From contig NZ_CP011509.1 in assembly GCF_001027285.1 (NCBI RefSeq), positions 10,812,501-10,876,500 of the forward strand: 64,000 nt of DNA, given 5' to 3'. The position numbers and the translations under genes were made by a program. This document shows positions 8,643-17,681 of the stretch, piece after piece (position 1 is the first letter of the stretch; each line of letters begins with the position of its first letter). Source of the stretch: Archangium gephyra. Lineage in GTDB: Bacteria; Myxococcota; Myxococcia; Myxococcales; Myxococcaceae. The notes beneath the pieces were generated by a model. It saw only the letters and a program-made list of their open reading frames with translations, ran no database searches and was not told the origin of the DNA.

Positions 8643-11345
8643 ATGAACCTCCGCCTCCGCCACACCCCGTGGGCCTTGCTCACGCTCTCCCTGGCCTGTG
8701 CCACGCCGCAGCAGATCACCGCGCCCCCTCCACCCGCCCCCGCCGCCGAGACGCCGCGCCCGCCCACGTTCCGCCTGGGCACCCAGGTGAAGCCCACGAG
8801 CTACAAGGTGGAGCTCACGGTGGACCCGGAGCAGGAGGGCTTCAGCGGCGTGGTGGAAATCTCCCTCGCGCTCTCCGAGCCCACGCAGCAGGTATGGCTG
8901 CACGGTGCGGGCCTGACGGTGAAGGAGGCCACGCTCACGGCGGGAGGCCAGTCGCAGCCGGCGCGCGCGGTGACGGAAAAGGACACCTTCATCGGCTTCC
9001 TGCTGGAGCGCCCGGTGGGCCCGGGCACGGCGACGCTGCGCGTGGCGTACCAGGGGCTCGCGCCCGCGAAGGAGACGGTGGGCCTCTTCCGCCAGAAGGA
9101 TGGGGACCACTGGTACGCGGTGACACACTTCCAGGCGGATGACGCGCGGCGGGCGATACCGTGCTTCGACGAGCCGGGCTTCAAGGTGCCGTGGCAGCTC
9201 ACGCTGCGGGTGCCCGAGAAGCAGCGGGCCTTCGCCAACGCACCGGTGGAGTCCGAGCAGCCGGGCCCCGACGGGTGGAAGACGGTGCGCTTCCGGCCCA
9301 CGCCGCCGCTGCCCAGCGAGGTGGTGGCCTTCGCGGTGGGCCCCTTCGAGACGGTGGACGCGGCGCCGGCCGGACAGAAGCGCACGCCGGTGCGCATCGT
9401 GGTGCCCAGGGGCCGCACGGCCGAGGCCGCCTATGCCGCCCAGGCCACGCCGCCCCTGCTCGGCCTGTTGGAGGACTACTTCGGCATCCCCTACCCCTAC
9501 GAGAAGCTGGACGTGCTGGCCCTTCCGCAGCCCGTCCTCTTCGGGGCCATGGAGAACCCGGGGCTCATCACCTTCCAGATGCCGCTGCTGCTGGCCCGGC
9601 CCGAGCACGACACGCTCTCGCGCCAGCGGGAATTCGCGCTGATCCAGGCGCACGAGCTGGCCCACCAGTGGTTCGGCAACCTCGTCACCCTGGCCTGGTG
9701 GGATGACACCTGGCTCAACGAGTCCTTCGCGGACTGGCTCGCGCTCAAGGTGACGGCCCAGTGGCAGCCCTCGTGGAGCATGGACGCCGAGCGCGTGCGC
9801 AACAGGGCCAGCGCGATGAGGGCGGACCGGCTCGTCACCACGCGCCGCATCCACCAGCCCGTCGAGAGCGAGGGCGACATCCTCACCGCCTTCGACGGCG
9901 ACATCACCTACCACAAGGGCAACGCGGTGCTCGCCATGTTCGAGTCCTGGGTGGGCCCGGAGCGCTTCCGCGACGGCGTGCGCGCCCACATGCGCAACCA
10001 TGCCCACGGCAACGCCACCGCGGCCGACTTCTTCCAGGCCCTCTCCCAGGCCTCGGGCACCGACCTGACGGCGGCCCTCTCCACCTTCCTCGACCAGCCC
10101 GGCGTGCCGCTCGTCTCCATGGGCCTGCGGTGCACCGCGGGCGCGCCCCCCACGCTGACCCTGTCCCAGCGCCGCTTCCTCCCCGTGGGCTCGAAGGGCG
10201 CGGGCACCGCGGAGCAGACGTGGCAGGTGCCCGTGTGCGTGCGCTACGGCACCGGCAAGCAGGAGGCTCGGGCCTGCACCCTGCTCACCGCGAAGACGGG
10301 CGAGCTCGTGCTCACGGGCGCCACCGCCTGCCCCGACTGGATCGTCCCCAGCGCGGACGCGCGCGGCTACTACCACACGAAGCTGGAGGGCGAGCTGCTC
10401 GGCAGGCTTACCCGCGGCGGGGCGAAGCCGCTCTCCCTCACCGAGCGCATGGGGCTGCTCGGCGACGCGCAGGCGCTGATGGCCAGCAACGAGCTGCCGG
10501 TGGACGAGGCGCTCGGCGTGGTGACGAGCCTGCTGCCCACGGATGACCGCGATCTGCTCACCGGCGCGCTGGGCATGGTGGGCTCGCTGCGGCGCGAGTT
10601 CATCCCCGAGGCGCTGAGGCCCAAGTACGCGGCCTTCGTGCGCCGCACGTTCGGCGACAAGGCGCGCGCGCTCGGCCTGCGGCCACGCCCGGGTGAGGAC
10701 GAGGCCACACGCCTGCTGCGGCCCTCGGTGATTCGCGTCGTGGCGCTCCTGGGTGAGGAGCCGTCCCTCCTGGCCAACGCCCGCGAGCTGACGGCCAGGT
10801 GGCTGGAGGATCGCCGCGCCGTCTCACCGGAGATGGTGGAGGTGGTGCTGCAACTCGCCGCGGAGAAGGGGGATGCCGCGCTCCACCAGCGCCTGCTCGC
10901 CGAGGCCAGGAAGACCCAGGACCCGTCCGAGCGCGGCAAGCTGTTCGCCGCGCTGGGCTCCTTCCGTGACCCGGCGCTCGCCCGCGCCACCACCGCGCTG
11001 ATGCTCTCCGAGGACTTCTCCACGCTCGAGGTCATCATGGGCCTGGTCGGCGGCATGATGTCCGAGGAGAGCACGCGCGAGCTCTTCTACACGTACATCA
11101 CCGACCACTTCGACGCGCTCATGGCCCGGATGCCGCACGAGCTGGGCGGCCGCATGCCGGCACTCGGTGCCTCCTTCTGCGACGCCACGCACCGCCAGGG
11201 CCTGGAGACGTTCTTCAAGGAGCGCGCGACCCGATACCCCGCTGGCCCGGAGATCCTCGGGCAGGCGCTGGAGAGGGTGGACCTGTGCATCGCCCAGCGC
11301 GAGGCCCTCCAGCCCGGACTGGTGCGCTTCCTCTCGCGCCAGTAG
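8643..11345 (+). CDS. M1-family zinc aminopeptidase, predicted lipoprotein
   Basis: 900 residues. It removes N-terminal amino acids from peptides. The signature elements are all present: GAMEN exopeptidase motif at about 301-305, zinc ligands His337 and His341 in HELAH, catalytic Glu338, and the third ligand Glu360 in NES, exactly 19 residues after His341. The N-terminus is a lipoprotein signal ending in LSLAC (Cys19), followed by a Pro/Ala-rich linker, so the enzyme is probably anchored in the envelope. The C-terminal 400 residues form an all-helical ERAP1_C-like domain. It is monocistronic, with a 127-base divergent promoter region. Confidence 0.95.
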   Translation: MNLRLRHTPWALLTLSLACATPQQITAPPPPAPAAETPRPPTFRLGTQVKPTSYKVELTVDPEQEGFSGVVEISLALSEPTQQVWLHGAGLTVKEATLTAGGQSQPARAVTEKDTFIGFLLERPVGPGTATLRVAYQGLAPAKETVGLFRQKDGDHWYAVTHFQADDARRAIPCFDEPGFKVPWQLTLRVPEKQRAFANAPVESEQPGPDGWKTVRFRPTPPLPSEVVAFAVGPFETVDAAPAGQKRTPVRIVVPRGRTAEAAYAAQATPPLLGLLEDYFGIPYPYEKLDVLALPQPVLFGAMENPGLITFQMPLLLARPEHDTLSRQREFALIQAHELAHQWFGNLVTLAWWDDTWLNESFADWLALKVTAQWQPSWSMDAERVRNRASAMRADRLVTTRRIHQPVESEGDILTAFDGDITYHKGNAVLAMFESWVGPERFRDGVRAHMRNHAHGNATAADFFQALSQASGTDLTAALSTFLDQPGVPLVSMGLRCTAGAPPTLTLSQRRFLPVGSKGAGTAEQTWQVPVCVRYGTGKQEARACTLLTAKTGELVLTGATACPDWIVPSADARGYYHTKLEGELLGRLTRGGAKPLSLTERMGLLGDAQALMASNELPVDEALGVVTSLLPTDDRDLLTGALGMVGSLRREFIPEALRPKYAAFVRRTFGDKARALGLRPRPGEDEATRLLRPSVIRVVALLGEEPSLLANARELTARWLEDRRAVSPEMVEVVLQLAAEKGDAALHQRLLAEARKTQDPSERGKLFAALGSFRDPALARATTALMLSEDFSTLEVIMGLVGGMMSEESTRELFYTYITDHFDALMARMPHELGGRMPALGASFCDATHRQGLETFFKERATRYPAGPEILGQALERVDLCIAQREALQPGLVRFLSRQ

Positions 11346-11531
11346 CCAGGCCCGCGTGTTCAGCGTCTCCACCGCTGGACCCACGCGGAGCGTAATCTTC
11401 TGTCCTTGCATCTGGGCGGCCAACCCGCGCGCCCGGGTGCTTTGCCGGAGTTTCTCGAAGAACAGGGCGGGAACTCCGGTGTGCGCCTGTGCGTCCTTCT
11501 CAATGGCAGTAGGGACGAGGGGCTGTGTCAT
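11346..11531 (-). other. Doubtful reading frame, possible gene relic
   Basis: This stretch, between the M1 peptidase stop and the next gene, carries an ATG-started minus-strand frame. Its first 62 codons look protein-like (segments such as GVPALFFEKLRQ and MQGQKITLRVGPAVE), with codon choice less GC-biased than average. The frame then continues only as antisense of the peptidase gene, so no natural C-terminus is visible. There is no Shine-Dalgarno. It may be the truncated remnant of a gene whose end was lost, or chance. Nothing else is recognisable up to 11627. Confidence 0.25.
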
Positions 11532-11627
11532 GGAGCCGATTGAACATGTGGCTCCGAGGGCGACAGTTCAGGTTGCGGCTGGGGGGAACGTGCGTAGTTT
11601 TGAAGCCGCTGTGGAGGTGGCGTGGGC

Positions 11628-11978
11628 ATGTCTGGAGTCCGACTGGGTGGCGCGACGGCCGACATCCATCACTGCATCTCGGCGAGCCTGAGCTGTCAGG
11701 CCTCGTGCGAGGCGGCGATGGCGCAACTGGCCGCCAAGGGGATGCGCGCTGACAGCGAGCCGATGCGCCTGCTGCGCCAATGCGCGGAGTTGTGCGAGCT
11801 GAACGCCCGTGCCCTGCAAAAGGACAGCCGCCTGGCGCGGCGCACGGCGACGCTGTGCTTCGAGCTGAGCAACCAGGTGGCGCGCGCCGCGTGGCTGGAC
11901 GGCGAGCTGTCCGCCAACGTGCTGGCGAGGGATGCGCTGCAGCTGGCCCGGGCCTGCCGGCCGCTGCTCTTCACCTGA
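11628..11978 (+). CDS. Small cysteine-rich helical protein, Csp/DUF326-like
   Basis: 116 residues, all helical by composition, with cysteines at 16, 23, 27, 52, 56, 77 and 110. Several are spaced C-x6-C-x3-C and C-x3-C on helical faces. This is the pattern of four-helix-bundle DUF326 or copper-storage (Csp1/Csp3) proteins, whose inward-facing cysteines bind Cu(I). Csp proteins usually have more cysteines (about 13-20), so metal binding is uncertain. A GGAGG Shine-Dalgarno lies at 11613; a GTG at 11622 is an alternative start. No export signal is seen, as in cytosolic Csp3. It is followed by a palindromic repeat and the GNAT gene. Confidence 0.6.
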   Translation: MSGVRLGGATADIHHCISASLSCQASCEAAMAQLAAKGMRADSEPMRLLRQCAELCELNARALQKDSRLARRTATLCFELSNQVARAAWLDGELSANVLARDALQLARACRPLLFT

Positions 11979-12010
11979 CGGAGCAACTCCGCGTTCTTCC
12001 CCGTGGAAGT

Positions 12011-12044
12011 CCCCTCTCCCCCTGGGAGAGGGCTAGGGTGAGGG
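12011..12044. repeat. Dispersed palindromic repeat, copy 2
   Basis: CCCCTCTCCC followed after four bases by GGGAGAGGG and the tail CTAGGGTGAGGG. It lies 33 bases after the Cys-rich gene and ends just before the Shine-Dalgarno of the GNAT gene (AAGGAGG at about 12052). It could therefore act in the leader of that gene as well as 3' of the previous one. Confidence 0.8.
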
Positions 12045-12068
12045 TCTTCTTCCAAGGAGGACCCCACC

Positions 12069-12614
12069 GTGCAGACGCCCTTCTTCCTGGGACCCCGCCT
12101 GTACTTCCGCCCCGTCGAGCGCGAGGACGCGCCGAGGCTGGCGGCCTTCGTCAACCACCCCGACGTACGCCGCCACCTGCTGGTGCACCGCCCGATGAAC
12201 ACGGCGCAGGAGGTGGCCTTCGTGGACACCCTCACCGCCAGCCCCAGGGAGGTGCTGTTGGCCATCGTGCTGCGGGACGGAGATCGGATGATCGGCACCA
12301 TCGGGCTGCACGACCTGGACTTCCGGAGCAGGCGAGCGACCTTCGGCATGGTGATCGGCGAGCCGTCCGAGTGGCGCAAGGGTTACGGCACGGAGGCCAC
12401 GCGGATGGCGCTGGACTACGGCTTCGGCACGCTGAACCTGAACCGGGTGCAGTTGGAGGTGCTGGAGCCCAACGTGGCGGGCCTCCGCGCCTATGAGAAG
12501 GCGGGTTTCCGCCGCGAGGGCGTGATGCGGCAGCACCACTACGTGGACGGCGCGTACGTGGACACGTGGGTGATGGGCATTCTGCGCTCGGAGTGGAAGC
12601 CTGGCCCGGCATAA
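12069..12614 (+). CDS. GNAT acetyltransferase, RimJ/RimL/SpeG-like
   Basis: 181 residues starting at a GTG behind a strong AAGGAGG. The fold is shown by the N-terminal LYFRPVEREDAP strand-helix, the central MIGTIGLHDLD strand, and the acetyl-CoA pyrophosphate-binding loop after the EWRKGYGTEA segment (about 99-108). The late NVAGLRAYEKAGFRREG (about 136-152) is characteristic of the RimJ/RimL branch. Such enzymes acetylate ribosomal protein N-termini, polyamines, amino acids or antibiotics, and the substrate cannot be inferred here. It is 21 bases upstream of the DUF2339 gene and may be co-transcribed with it. Confidence 0.88.
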   Translation: MQTPFFLGPRLYFRPVEREDAPRLAAFVNHPDVRRHLLVHRPMNTAQEVAFVDTLTASPREVLLAIVLRDGDRMIGTIGLHDLDFRSRRATFGMVIGEPSEWRKGYGTEATRMALDYGFGTLNLNRVQLEVLEPNVAGLRAYEKAGFRREGVMRQHHYVDGAYVDTWVMGILRSEWKPGPA

Positions 12615-12635
12615 GTTGCGGCGCACGAGGAGCGC

Positions 12636-14300
12636 ATGGCGGAGGGAGACACGCAGGACCTGCGGGACGTGGTGCGGCGGCTGGAGGAGACGGTCGCCCG
12701 GCTGGAGGCGCGCGTCGAGCAACTGGAGACGGAGGCCCCGGCGCGGCCACGGCCCTCCCCTGCCGCGCCCCTCGTGGAACCCGTGGAGCGGGTGCCCGAG
12801 CCCGAGGCGGAACAGAAGAGGGACCTGGAGGCGCACCTCGGCACGTACTGGCTGAGCCGGGTGGGCATCGTGGCGCTCATCATCGGCTTCGCCTTCCTCA
12901 TCATCTACCACTTCGGGGAGCTGGGGGTGCTGGCACGGGTGGGGGCGGGCTACCTGCTGAGCGCGGGGCTCGCGGCGCTGGGCCTGTGGCTGTCGCGGCG
13001 GCACGAACTCTTCGGGCGCATCGTCTTCGGCGGAGGCCTGGCGCTCGCCTACTTCGTCACGTACGCGCTGCACTTCGTGCCGGCGGTGCGGGTCATCGAG
13101 AGCGAGCCCCTGGCGCTGGTGCTGCTGGCGCTCAACGTGGTGGGCATCGTCGTCATCGCCCAGCGGATGCAGTCGGAGACGGTGGCGGGCATCGCGCTCT
13201 TCCTCGGGTTGCGCACGGGGATGCTCAGCGACATCACCTCCTTCACGCTCATGTCCACCTCGATGCTGGCAGGCGGAGCGCTCTTCTTCCTGGTGAAGAA
13301 CCGCTGGGTCTTCGTGCCGCTGTCGAGCCTGGTGGCCGTCTACTCGACGCACGTCGTCTGGGCGATGCGCGAGGAGGCCCTCGCCCCGGGCCAATCCGAC
13401 AGCGAGCGGCTGACGCTGAGCCTGTCCTTTCTGGCGCTCTACTACCTCATCTTCTCGGTGGCGCTGCTGGTGCACCCGCGCGAGCTGTCGAGGCGCGTGG
13501 CGCTCTCCTTCGCGCTGCTCAACTGGGTGGGGATGCTCGTCCTGGGCGCTGTGGAGGTGGGCCGCTGGGGCGAGCCGCACCTCTTCACCTTCTTCGTCAC
13601 CCTCGCGCTGGCACAGGGCGTGGGCGCCGCGGTGGCGGGGTGGAGGAACGCGCACCCGGCGGTGCTCCAGGCCTTCCTCGCCACGAGCGGCCTCACGCTC
13701 GCGCTGGGCCTGCCCTGGCAGTACGAGGACACGGCGCTGGTGCGGGCGTGGACGGCGGTGGGACTGGTGGCGGGAGTCGCCGGGCGCGTCCTGGGCGCGG
13801 GGGCCCTGCAGGTGGTGGGCGTGGGCATCCTCTACGTGGCGCTCGGGGCCACGTGGCAGGAGCCGTCATCCACGGGACGCGCGCTCCTGGACGCCGCCCT
13901 GCTGGTGGGCTTCGCGCTCGTCGAGCGGGCCGCGGTGGCGCGGACGGAGCGGCTGCCTCCACCTCCCGAGGGACGCCGCCGTGACGCGCTCCAGTTCTTC
14001 TGCGCGGCGGGCGCGGGGCTCGCGCTGGTGTGGCTCGTGGGCGAGCTGATGCCCTCGGAGCTCACCACGCTGGGCTGGGGCGTGGCGGCCTTCGGGCTGT
14101 TCGCCCTGGGCTTCGCCGTGCGCGAGCGCTGGTACCGGCTCGTGGGCCTCGCGGTGCTGGCCTTCACCCTGGGGCGCCTGGTCTTCGTGGACCTCTCCGG
14201 GCTGCCACCCAACCAGCGCATCCTCACCTTCATCCTGCTCGGGCTGATGCTGCTGGCCGTGTCGTACGTGTACACGCGGCTGCGCGGGAACCGGAGCTGA
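12636..14300 (+). CDS. DUF2339 multi-spanning membrane protein
   Basis: 554 residues. An N-terminal coiled coil (about residues 5-35, heptads of Leu/Val with Arg/Glu) and a Pro/Glu-rich linker lead into about 14 predicted membrane helices from residue 70 to the end. The segment LGTYWLSRVGIVALIIG, where a conserved W-L-x-x-V-G enters the first helix, is the hallmark of DUF2339. The family has no established function; it is large, integral to the inner membrane and widespread in bacteria. It ends six bases from the convergent MFS gene, leaving no room for a conventional terminator. Confidence 0.85.
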   Translation: MAEGDTQDLRDVVRRLEETVARLEARVEQLETEAPARPRPSPAAPLVEPVERVPEPEAEQKRDLEAHLGTYWLSRVGIVALIIGFAFLIIYHFGELGVLARVGAGYLLSAGLAALGLWLSRRHELFGRIVFGGGLALAYFVTYALHFVPAVRVIESEPLALVLLALNVVGIVVIAQRMQSETVAGIALFLGLRTGMLSDITSFTLMSTSMLAGGALFFLVKNRWVFVPLSSLVAVYSTHVVWAMREEALAPGQSDSERLTLSLSFLALYYLIFSVALLVHPRELSRRVALSFALLNWVGMLVLGAVEVGRWGEPHLFTFFVTLALAQGVGAAVAGWRNAHPAVLQAFLATSGLTLALGLPWQYEDTALVRAWTAVGLVAGVAGRVLGAGALQVVGVGILYVALGATWQEPSSTGRALLDAALLVGFALVERAAVARTERLPPPPEGRRRDALQFFCAAGAGLALVWLVGELMPSELTTLGWGVAAFGLFALGFAVRERWYRLVGLAVLAFTLGRLVFVDLSGLPPNQRILTFILLGLMLLAVSYVYTRLRGNRS

Positions 14301-14306
14301 GCGGGC

Positions 14307-16040
14307 CTACTCCAGCACCGGTGGCTGGGGCCCGTTCGTCTTGCGCAGCGGCAACTCCGGAAGCGCCAGCGTGACGAGCAGCGCCAGCAGCGCGATGAAC
14401 AGGGTGATGCGGTAGATGTCGCGGATGGCCTCGGAGAAGGCCTCCTTGAAGGCCAGGGCCATCTTGTCCACGGTGGCCTCGGCGGACCGCTGGGCCTGCG
14501 TCAGTCCCGCGAGCCGGCCCTTCGCCGCGGGGTCTCCCGCCTGGGCCGCGGGGGCGAGCACCTCGCGCTGTTTGTCGAAGCCCTCGGCGATGCGCGCCTT
14601 GATGGCCACCGCGTCGAACGAGCGCTCCGTGGCCCCTCCCTCCTCACCCACCTGACCGCCCCCGGGCTGCTGGGGCATGAACTGCTGGCGGAGCGCCACG
14701 GGCGCGTCGCGCGTGGCCTCGGTCATGTGCGTGGCCATGGACGAGGAGAGTGCCAGGCCGAACACCGTCCCCATCAGCGCCACGCCGATGGTGGAGCCCA
14801 TCTGGCGGAAGAAGGTGGCGCTGGAGGTGGCCACGCCCACCTGGTGCGGTGCCACCGCGTTCTGGATGGCCAGGGTGAACAGCGGAATGGAGGGGCCCAG
14901 CCCCAGGCCCACGAAGATCATCTTCAGCGTGAGCTCGCCCTGGGTGGAGGTGGGCCGGAGGGTGAAGGCCATGACTCCGAAGGCGGCCACCGCGATCGCC
15001 TGCCCGGCGAGGATGAATACCTTGTAGCGGCCCAGCCGGGACACGAGCTGACCGGAGAGGATGTTGCCGGCGACGATGCCCAGGGTGAGCGGCATCATCG
15101 TGAAGCCCGAGTTGGTGGCCGACAGCCCCACCACGTTCACCATGAAGAGGGGCAGGAAGACGATGGCGCCCAGGAACACCGCGCCGCTGATGAAGGCGGC
15201 CACGTTGCCCACGGCGAACGCCTTGTTGCGGAAGAGCTTCAGGTCGAGCAGGGGCTCCTCCACGGTGCGCTCGACCAGGAGGAAGGCGGCGAGCCCCACC
15301 ACCGAGAGCGCGAACATGCCGAGAATCTGGGGTGAACCCCACGCATAACCCGTCTCGCCGGGAGCCACGGTGCGGCGGCCCAGCGACAACGCGAGCAGCA
15401 ACGGCACGGTGAACATCGACAGCGTGAGCGCGCCCAGGAGGTCCACGGAGGCCTTGCGCCCCTCGTGCCGCAGCGGCGGCATGCGGGTGAGGATGAAACC
15501 GAGCGCCACCGCGCCCACGGGCAGATTGACGAAGAACACCCAGTGCCAGCTGAAGTGGTCCGTGAGGAAGCCGCCCACCAGCGGCCCCACCACGCTCGAG
15601 AGCCCGAACACGGCGCCGAAGATGCCCTGGTACTTGCCGCGCTCGGAGGGTGGGAAGATGTCCGCGACGATGGCGAACGCGCTGGTGAAGAGCGACGCCG
15701 AGCCCACGCCCTGCAACGCACGGGCGAGGATGAGCTGGAGCGTCGTCTGCGACAGGCCGCACAACGCCGAGCCCAGCAGGAAGATGAGGATGCCGATGAC
15801 GAGGATGCGCCGCCGGCCGAACGCGTCCGACAGCTTGCCGTACACCGGCACGAGCACCGTGGAGGCCACCAGGTACGCGGTCGTTATCCACGCATAGAGC
15901 GAGGCGGGGATGTGCAGGTCCTTCTGGATGGCGGGGCCCGCGGTGGACACGATGGTCTGGTCGAGCGCGGCCAGCAACATGCCCAGCAGGACGCCCAGCA
16001 GGGTGAGGATCTTCTGCGGGCGGGACAGCTCGAAGGCCAT
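14307..16040 (-). CDS. MFS drug exporter, DHA2 (EmrB/QacA) family, 14 membrane helices
   Basis: 577 residues from the ATG at 16040, which has a GGAG nine bases upstream and places the first helix just after a short cytoplasmic tail, as in QacA. Upstream ATGs to 16118 have no ribosome site. Family motifs include LLAALDQTIVSTAGPAI in helix 1 (motif D1), the loop GKLSDAFGRR (motif A), and a Gly-rich antiporter-motif region near VGPLVGGF. Such proteins export drugs, dyes or natural products in exchange for protons. An unusual hydrophilic insertion of about 110 residues, rich in Gln/Gly/Ala, separates the last two helices. No EmrA-type adaptor or local regulator is present. Confidence 0.9.
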   Translation of the reverse strand: MAFELSRPQKILTLLGVLLGMLLAALDQTIVSTAGPAIQKDLHIPASLYAWITTAYLVASTVLVPVYGKLSDAFGRRRILVIGILIFLLGSALCGLSQTTLQLILARALQGVGSASLFTSAFAIVADIFPPSERGKYQGIFGAVFGLSSVVGPLVGGFLTDHFSWHWVFFVNLPVGAVALGFILTRMPPLRHEGRKASVDLLGALTLSMFTVPLLLALSLGRRTVAPGETGYAWGSPQILGMFALSVVGLAAFLLVERTVEEPLLDLKLFRNKAFAVGNVAAFISGAVFLGAIVFLPLFMVNVVGLSATNSGFTMMPLTLGIVAGNILSGQLVSRLGRYKVFILAGQAIAVAAFGVMAFTLRPTSTQGELTLKMIFVGLGLGPSIPLFTLAIQNAVAPHQVGVATSSATFFRQMGSTIGVALMGTVFGLALSSSMATHMTEATRDAPVALRQQFMPQQPGGGQVGEEGGATERSFDAVAIKARIAEGFDKQREVLAPAAQAGDPAAKGRLAGLTQAQRSAEATVDKMALAFKEAFSEAIRDIYRITLFIALLALLVTLALPELPLRKTNGPQPPVLE

Positions 16041-16196
16041 GTCCGGCGGCTCCAATTCAAGGGACTTCGACAGCTCGCAGGCCCCCATATCTCTAAGGAG
16101 AGGGCTCTCCATGGGCAATGGAGGGCCGGTGACGGGCCTGTGATACCAGGTCGACCGGGAAAGGCCGCTCGGCTACCGTGCCAGGGAGGAGGCGCT

Positions 16197-16673
16197 GTGA
16201 GCTCACTCGTCGATCCCCTCATGCGCATGGCGTACCGGGGTGCCTACACCCTGGCGCTCGGGTACTGGTTCGTGCGCCGCCCGGAGACAACGGGCACCCT
16301 CGTCGGCGTGTGGCACGGCCGCGAGGTGCTGCTGCTGAAGAACTCGTACAAGCACGTCTTCAGCCTGCCCGGTGGTGGCCAGCACCGCGGCGAGTCCCCG
16401 CGAGAGACGGGCGCACGCGAGCTGCGCGAGGAGGTGGGGCTGAGCGTCGCCCCGAGCGAGCTGCGCGAGGTCTTCGAGGCCCGGAGCACCGACGAGTACA
16501 AGCGCGACCGGTGCTTCTTCGTCGAGCTCACGGTCGAGGCGCCACCCACCCTCGCCCTCGACAACCGCGAGGTGGTGTGGGCCGCGTTCATCGACGTGGA
16601 CACGGCGCTCCAGTTGCCCCTCGCGGAGATGGTGCGCGCCTACCTCGAGGACGCCGCGCGCCGGCGCCGCTAG
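16197..16673 (+). CDS. Nudix hydrolase
   Basis: 158 residues from a GTG preceded by GGGAGGAGG. The full Nudix box GX5EX7REUXEEXGU is present from Gly60 or so, with the metal-binding REVREE-type core reading RELREEVGL. The enzyme hydrolyses nucleoside diphosphates linked to another moiety; the specific substrate (sugar nucleotide, dinucleotide or oxidised nucleotide) is not evident. The first 25 residues have a hydrophobic stretch (AYRGAYTLALGYWFVRRP) that could associate with the membrane, also seen in some small Nudix proteins. It is divergent from the MFS gene and convergent with the epimerase gene. Confidence 0.9.
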   Translation: MSSLVDPLMRMAYRGAYTLALGYWFVRRPETTGTLVGVWHGREVLLLKNSYKHVFSLPGGGQHRGESPRETGARELREEVGLSVAPSELREVFEARSTDEYKRDRCFFVELTVEAPPTLALDNREVVWAAFIDVDTALQLPLAEMVRAYLEDAARRRR

Positions 16674-16693
16674 GGCCCCCAGGTGCTGGACGC

Positions 16694-17662
16694 TCAGCCC
16701 CGCATCTCGGCGAGCCCGGCATCGAGCGTCATGCGCCCCACGTAGCCCAGCTCAGCCCGTGCCTTGGCGTCGTTGACCGTCACCTCCTCGCCGATGAGCC
16801 TCAGCACGGAGCGATGGATGGGCGGCTCACCGCCCAGCGGCAGCACGCGCCAGGCCGTCTCCGCCACGGTGGCGAGCACCTGGGCCACGCCGCGGGGCAG
16901 CTCGCCCTCGGGGACCTTCACCCCAGCGGTCTCCAGCAGCTGGGAGATGAAGGCGCGAAACTCCACCGGCGGCCCATCGGTGAGGAAGTACGCCTCGCCA
17001 CCGCGCCCCTTCTCCATCGCGAGCAGGATGCCCTCCACCACGTTGGCCACGTGGCAGGTGGACGTCGGGTAGCGCCCGCCGCCAATCCAGCGGAACTGGC
17101 CCTTGCGCACCTTCTCGACCATCTCCGGCAGCACGGCGAGGTCCCCCTTGCCCCAGACGAAGCGCGGACGGACCACCACGGTGCGCAGCCCGTCCTGGCC
17201 ATTGGCGGCCCGCACGCGCTCCTCGGCGAGCCCCTTCGTCAGCGGATAGAGGCCCAGCGGCTTCTCGGGGCGCTTCCAGCTCTCGTCGGCCTGCACGATG
17301 GGCGCGCCGCCCACGAACATGGCCTCGGAGCCCACGTGCACCACCACCTTCACCTTCGCCGCGCGCGCCGCGTCCAGCACGCGCTGGGTGCCCTCCACGT
17401 TCACCCGGAAGAACTCCTCCGGCTCGCCCCACGTCTTCACCATCGCCGCGGCGTGCACCACGGCGTCACAGCCCTCCATGCCCCGGCGCAGCGCCTCGGC
17501 GTCGTCCAGCTCCCCACGCACCGGCTCGGCCCCCGCGGCCCGCACCGTCCCCGCCGCCTTGTCCGAGCGCGCCAGCCCCCTCACCTCGTCGCCCCTCGCC
17601 TTCAGCGCCCCGATGAGCCGCTGGCCCACGAACCCCGAACCTCCCGTGACGAACACGCGCAT
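16694..17662 (-). CDS. NAD(P)-dependent epimerase/dehydratase, extended SDR family
   Basis: 322 residues. The Rossmann dinucleotide loop TGGSGFVG sits at residues 6-13 and the catalytic pair Tyr139 / Lys143 is in YPLTK. The shape is that of the 3-beta-hydroxysteroid dehydrogenase or dihydroflavonol reductase branch of extended SDRs, which act on sugars, sterols or flavonoid-like ketones. The ATG at 17662 is chosen; a TTG 15 bases upstream is the only alternative and the first homologous residue is MRVFVTGG. A sigma70-like promoter overlapped by two inverted repeats lies directly upstream, so the gene is probably repressed by a small-ligand regulator such as a TetR protein. Confidence 0.9.
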   Translation of the reverse strand: MRVFVTGGSGFVGQRLIGALKARGDEVRGLARSDKAAGTVRAAGAEPVRGELDDAEALRRGMEGCDAVVHAAAMVKTWGEPEEFFRVNVEGTQRVLDAARAAKVKVVVHVGSEAMFVGGAPIVQADESWKRPEKPLGLYPLTKGLAEERVRAANGQDGLRTVVVRPRFVWGKGDLAVLPEMVEKVRKGQFRWIGGGRYPTSTCHVANVVEGILLAMEKGRGGEAYFLTDGPPVEFRAFISQLLETAGVKVPEGELPRGVAQVLATVAETAWRVLPLGGEPPIHRSVLRLIGEEVTVNDAKARAELGYVGRMTLDAGLAEMRG

Positions 17663-17681
17663 CGACTGCCCCCACAAGTTG

